Source: Syntrophomonadaceae bacterium | Lineage (GTDB): Bacteria; Bacillota; Syntrophomonadia; Syntrophomonadales; Syntrophomonadaceae | Assembly: GCA_028686565.1 (NCBI GenBank) | Contig: JAQUBU010000093.1 | Span: forward strand, 1-7,923 | Length of the DNA stretch: 7,923 nucleotides | Direction: 5' to 3' | Shown here: positions 5,588 to 7,923 of the stretch, piece after piece | Layout of the letters: the number at the start of each line of letters is the position of its first letter | Position numbering within the stretch: position 1 is the stretch's first letter | Position numbers and translations under genes: made by a program | The notes under the pieces: generated by a model | Database searches by the model: none | What the model saw: only the letters and a program-made list of their open reading frames with translations | What the model was told of the DNA's origin: nothing

Positions 5588-6613
5588 ATGAGTAAATATC
5601 TTTATTTGATGTTGCCGGCTATTTTGTTAAGTTTTTATTTCAATTATACGGGAAGCGAAATTGCTGTGTTTTTTTCTGCATGTATCGCTATTATTCCACT
5701 GGCTGGAATAATGGGTGAGGCAACTGAGAATTTGGCTTGTTATACGGGGGAAAAAATAGGGGGCTTACTAAATGCTACTTTTGGCAATGCTACTGAGCTT
5801 CTGATAACTATTTTTGCGCTTAAAGCCGGACTTTTCTCAGTTGTTAAGGCATCAATTGCCGGCAGTATTCTGGGCAATATTCTATTGGTTTTAGGCTTAT
5901 CCATTCTTGTGGGCGGGCTTAAAAATGGGCAGCAATATTTTGACCGAACACATGTCAGCAATCAGACCAGCCTGATGTTTCTCTCGGTTATTGCGCTAAT
6001 TATTCCGGCAGTATTCTTCCACGGCAGCGAAAATGCGATAGCCTTGGAGGAGTTTAGCCTTGGAGTTGCAGGCATATTAATTGTGCTTTATTTTGCGGGG
6101 ATATTCTTTTCCATGCGTCACAACCAGGTTTGTGAAGTAGCAGAAGTTCAAGGCCAATGGAGCAAAAGAAAAGCTATACTTATGCTGGCTTTGAGTACAG
6201 TTTTTATTGCTTTGGAAAGTGAACTCCTGGTAAGCGGTATCGAACCAGTAACCGAGGCTTTAGGATGGTCAGAGTTCTTTATTGGTATAATAATAATTCC
6301 CATAATCGGCAATGCGGCTGAACATTCTACAGCCGTGTTAATGGCTTTAAAGAATAAAATGGACCTGGCTTTTGAAATTGCAATTGGCTCCAGTGCGCAG
6401 ATAGCGTTGCTAATTACCCCTATCCTTATTTTCCTCAGCTTGCTGTTTAATCGGCCAATGAACATAATGTTCAATTATTATGAATTGGTAGCAGTTGGCC
6501 TGGCAGTGTTGATTGCCCAGTTTATAAGCCTGGATGGGGAATCTAACTGGTTGGAAGGTGCTTTGCTGGTGGGGGCATATCTAATTATTGGCTCTGCTTT
6601 CTTCTTCATATAA
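5588..6613 (+). CDS. Ca2+/H+ antiporter, CaxA/CAX family
   Basis: This is a 341-residue inner-membrane protein with about ten or eleven hydrophobic segments, which exports Ca2+ (or another cation) in exchange for protons. Both inverted family repeats are present: GLLNATFGNATELL at 59-72 with acidic Glu70, and IIGNAAEHSTAVLMALKN at 239-256 with Glu245. These are the paired ion-binding glutamates of CAX proteins such as Bacillus YfkE. SILGNILLVLGLSILVGG (93-110) and IAIGSSAQIAL (265-275) are the matching second helices. Length is normal for bacterial members. The frame can be read back to a TTG at 5558, but GGAGGT at 5578-5583 lies just before the ATG at 5588, which is chosen. It stands alone, divergent from the repeat-protein gene and convergent with the hydrolase, with its own promoter candidate and structured leader. 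Ion specificity cannot be told from sequence alone. Confidence 0.9.
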   Translation: MSKYLYLMLPAILLSFYFNYTGSEIAVFFSACIAIIPLAGIMGEATENLACYTGEKIGGLLNATFGNATELLITIFALKAGLFSVVKASIAGSILGNILLVLGLSILVGGLKNGQQYFDRTHVSNQTSLMFLSVIALIIPAVFFHGSENAIALEEFSLGVAGILIVLYFAGIFFSMRHNQVCEVAEVQGQWSKRKAILMLALSTVFIALESELLVSGIEPVTEALGWSEFFIGIIIIPIIGNAAEHSTAVLMALKNKMDLAFEIAIGSSAQIALLITPILIFLSLLFNRPMNIMFNYYELVAVGLAVLIAQFISLDGESNWLEGALLVGAYLIIGSAFFFI

Positions 6614-6832
6614 ACGAGGTAAAAGTCTTGCTTCTGAGTGAAGCGAAAGAAATGGTAATAAACATGTCCCGCTTTTAGGAGGTCGGGTTCTTATTAACAA
6701 AACAGGTAGCCCGGCTATTACGAGGCACTGCCTCGTTGCAGCAGTATGTTGAAACTACTGCGCAGTTGCTTCTGATGCATAAATCCCCACCTCGTCGCAG
6801 CGGTGCGGGAGAAACTGCTTAGATAATGTTAT
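6614..6832. other. Convergent intergenic region with small hairpins and an imperfect direct repeat
   Basis: No gene can be supported here. An open + frame runs from 6679 to a TAG at about 6820 after an AGGAGG (6677-6682), but it has no start codon near that site. Hairpins are GCTTC/GAAGC (6630-6644), ACGAGGC/GCCTCGT (6720-6736), GCAGTA/TACTGC (6741-6761) and a bulged stem at 6791-6811. CCTCGTTGCAGCAGT (6731-6745) recurs as CCTCGTCGCAGCGGT (6790-6804) with two mismatches. No hairpin is followed by a T-run, so terminators for the two convergent genes are not obvious. Confidence 0.4.
6720..6736. repeat. Perfect 7-bp hairpin
   Basis: ACGAGGC (6720-6726) and GCCTCGT (6730-6736) pair around the 3-nt loop ACT. 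It is short and GC-rich, with no T-tract on either side. It may act as a weak bidirectional stop between the antiporter and the hydrolase. Confidence 0.4.
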
Positions 6833-7711
6833 TTATTTGAGATAAAAGATTTTTTCATTTTGAGCTGCCTGACCCAGACGCATTAAGCGTTCCAGATGTT
6901 TATGGATAGCCATTTTTTCCATCCAAAACATAAAGGGGTCCAATTTTACATGGGCTCCAAAAAATAATTGCTTGTCTGCTAAATCATCAAGGGTGGCCGG
7001 CTCACGTAAATGTTGCAGGACTTGTCTTTCTTTCGTATAGATAATTTCCTTATATTGTTTCAGTTTTTTAGTTATGTCTTCCTCAATAATTCCCTTGTGA
7101 CATGAGATTATAAGATTTGGATTAATTTCAATACATTTATCAATTGAGTGTATGAAATCGTCAATATTGCTGCAATCATGTGCATACCAGGGGCCGAATC
7201 CCGTAAGGTCAATATCACCGCTAAAAAGGATGCCGTTATTTTCTTCATAAAAACCACAATGACCTGGGGTATGACCCGGGGTATGTATAACTCGTAAATG
7301 CACGGTACCAAAATCGAGAATTTGTCCTCCGGAAATTTTCTGATGAACTGGAGAAGCATGCAAATCAATTGATTTAATAAATCCCCTACCAAGTTCCTGC
7401 CCTTCGAACTTCTGAAATCCATAGTATTCCTGATAAACTTCCAAAGAGCATGCGGCCGCTGCATCCAAATCATGTATCCAGATCCTGGCTTGAGGAAAAA
7501 GATAATTATTCAAGATATGGTCTTCATGGAAATGTGAGTTAACAATCACATCAGGAGGATGTTGAAGCAGGAAGTTCAGGTTCTCTGTCCCGCAGCTGCT
7601 ATCAATAAGAGCTGAAATTTCGTCATCAATTAATAAACAATTGCAGTAAGGAAATTTGGCTCGATTGGGGGCCTCCAAATATTTAATTTTCCCATTAAGA
7701 GGTTTTTGCAT
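6833..7711 (-). CDS. Metallo-beta-lactamase-fold hydrolase with C-terminal winged-helix-like region
   Basis: This 292-residue protein has all MBL metal-binding motifs: HFHEDH (His60, His62, Asp64, His65), HTPGHTPGH (143-151, His147 the likely ligand), SGDIDL (Asp166, bridging) and SCHKG (His205). The arrangement is that of glyoxalase II/LACTB2-like hydrolases, which cleave thioesters, lactones or phosphoesters. Residues ~232-285 (REPATLDDLADKQLFF ... HLERLMRLGQ) resemble the small winged-helix tail found in LACTB2-type members. No signal peptide is seen, so it is likely cytoplasmic. A weak AAAGGA lies 11 nt before the ATG. The partial gene upstream on the same strand ends only 49 bp away with no terminator between, so the two are probably co-transcribed. 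In this metabolic setting an acyl-CoA or other thioester substrate is an attractive guess, but the sequence does not decide it. Confidence 0.85.
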   Translation of the reverse strand: MQKPLNGKIKYLEAPNRAKFPYCNCLLIDDEISALIDSSCGTENLNFLLQHPPDVIVNSHFHEDHILNNYLFPQARIWIHDLDAAAACSLEVYQEYYGFQKFEGQELGRGFIKSIDLHASPVHQKISGGQILDFGTVHLRVIHTPGHTPGHCGFYEENNGILFSGDIDLTGFGPWYAHDCSNIDDFIHSIDKCIEINPNLIISCHKGIIEEDITKKLKQYKEIIYTKERQVLQHLREPATLDDLADKQLFFGAHVKLDPFMFWMEKMAIHKHLERLMRLGQAAQNEKIFYLK

Positions 7712-7760
7712 ATTATGGTGAATCCTTTACTGTAATTTGCTGGTTGTCTGGTTAAATAAA

Positions 7761-7922
7761 CTATTTAACGGTGTATTGTTTCCACGGGAGAACCATAAAA
7801 TCAACGGTCTTGAGAAACTTTACCAAATCTGCGCGGCCCTGATAAGTAGGTACGGCTGCGGATTCCTGGGCCATCAGTACGATAGGTAAGCCAGGAAAGA
7901 ACTTGGTGAAAACCTTGCGTGC
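7761..7922 (-). CDS. C-terminal fragment of an unidentified protein
   Basis: The - strand reads 53 codons from the window edge to a TAG at 7763-7761. The peptide includes KVFTKFFPGLPIVLMAQES, then TYQGRADLVKFL, and ends VLPWKQYTVK. The codon pattern and amino-acid mix look like a real gene, with a beta-strand-like GLPIVLMAQ followed by a helical stretch. I do not recognise the family. It precedes the MBL-fold hydrolase by 49 bp and probably shares its transcript. The bulk of the gene lies outside the window. Confidence 0.65.
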   Translation of the reverse strand, partial: ARKVFTKFFPGLPIVLMAQESAAVPTYQGRADLVKFLKTVDFMVLPWKQYTVK

Positions 7923-7923
7923 C

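Noticed and set aside
1..7923. CRISPR array, tRNA, rRNA, insertion sequence or phage genes
   Set aside because: No regularly spaced repeats, cloverleaf, transposase or integrase motifs were seen on either strand.

Overview
The window looks like chromosome of an anaerobic Firmicute close to the syntrophic butyrate/fatty-acid oxidisers (Syntrophomonas-like). The reasons are an acyl-CoA dehydrogenase tail followed by an acetate:butyryl-CoA-type CoA-transferase, strong AGGAGG ribosome binding sites, moderate to low GC, and a multi-PAS sigma-54 activator beside these genes. The taxonomic call is inference from gene content, not from a search.

Layout. 1-150 (+): the C-terminus of an acyl-CoA dehydrogenase, then a 228-bp gap with a perfect GC-rich hairpin and a short palindrome. 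379-1719 (+): a complete CoA-transferase. A strong hairpin terminator at 1798-1835 separates it from the convergent gene at 1836-4286 (-), an 816-residue sigma-54 enhancer-binding protein: CBS-like N-terminus, three PAS domains (two of them a recent-looking tandem duplication), AAA+ domain with intact GAFTGA, and a TyrR-like HTH. Upstream on the same strand is 4480-5100 (-), a 206-residue protein I do not recognise, built of four copies of a roughly 48-residue two-helix repeat. A near-consensus -24/-12 (sigma-54) promoter at 5207-5223 points at it. 5224-5587 is an AT-rich divergent intergenic region that turns into a leader, with a possible 28-codon ORF, an extended -10 promoter and a long hairpin. 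5588-6613 (+): a CaxA-type Ca2+/H+ antiporter. 6614-6832 is a convergent intergenic stretch with small hairpins and an imperfect direct repeat. 6833-7711 (-): a metallo-beta-lactamase-fold hydrolase. 7761-7922 (-): the C-terminal 53 codons of an unidentified protein, probably in one operon with the hydrolase.

How it may fit together. The dehydrogenase and CoA-transferase are the activation and oxidation steps of short-chain fatty acid metabolism: butyrate is activated with acetyl-CoA, then oxidised to crotonyl-CoA. The sigma-54 activator next door has several ligand- or redox-sensing modules and could tune fatty-acid metabolism, but the only convincing sigma-54 promoter I find lies in front of the four-repeat protein. 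The most interesting unit is therefore the pair 'sigma-54 activator + four-repeat protein', a candidate undescribed regulated module beside a syntrophic beta-oxidation locus. The repeat-protein gene also carries a perfect 19-bp inverted repeat inside its coding sequence. Two start sites should be placed downstream of the longest ORF, because the ribosome binding sites decide them: the repeat protein at 5100 and the antiporter at 5588.
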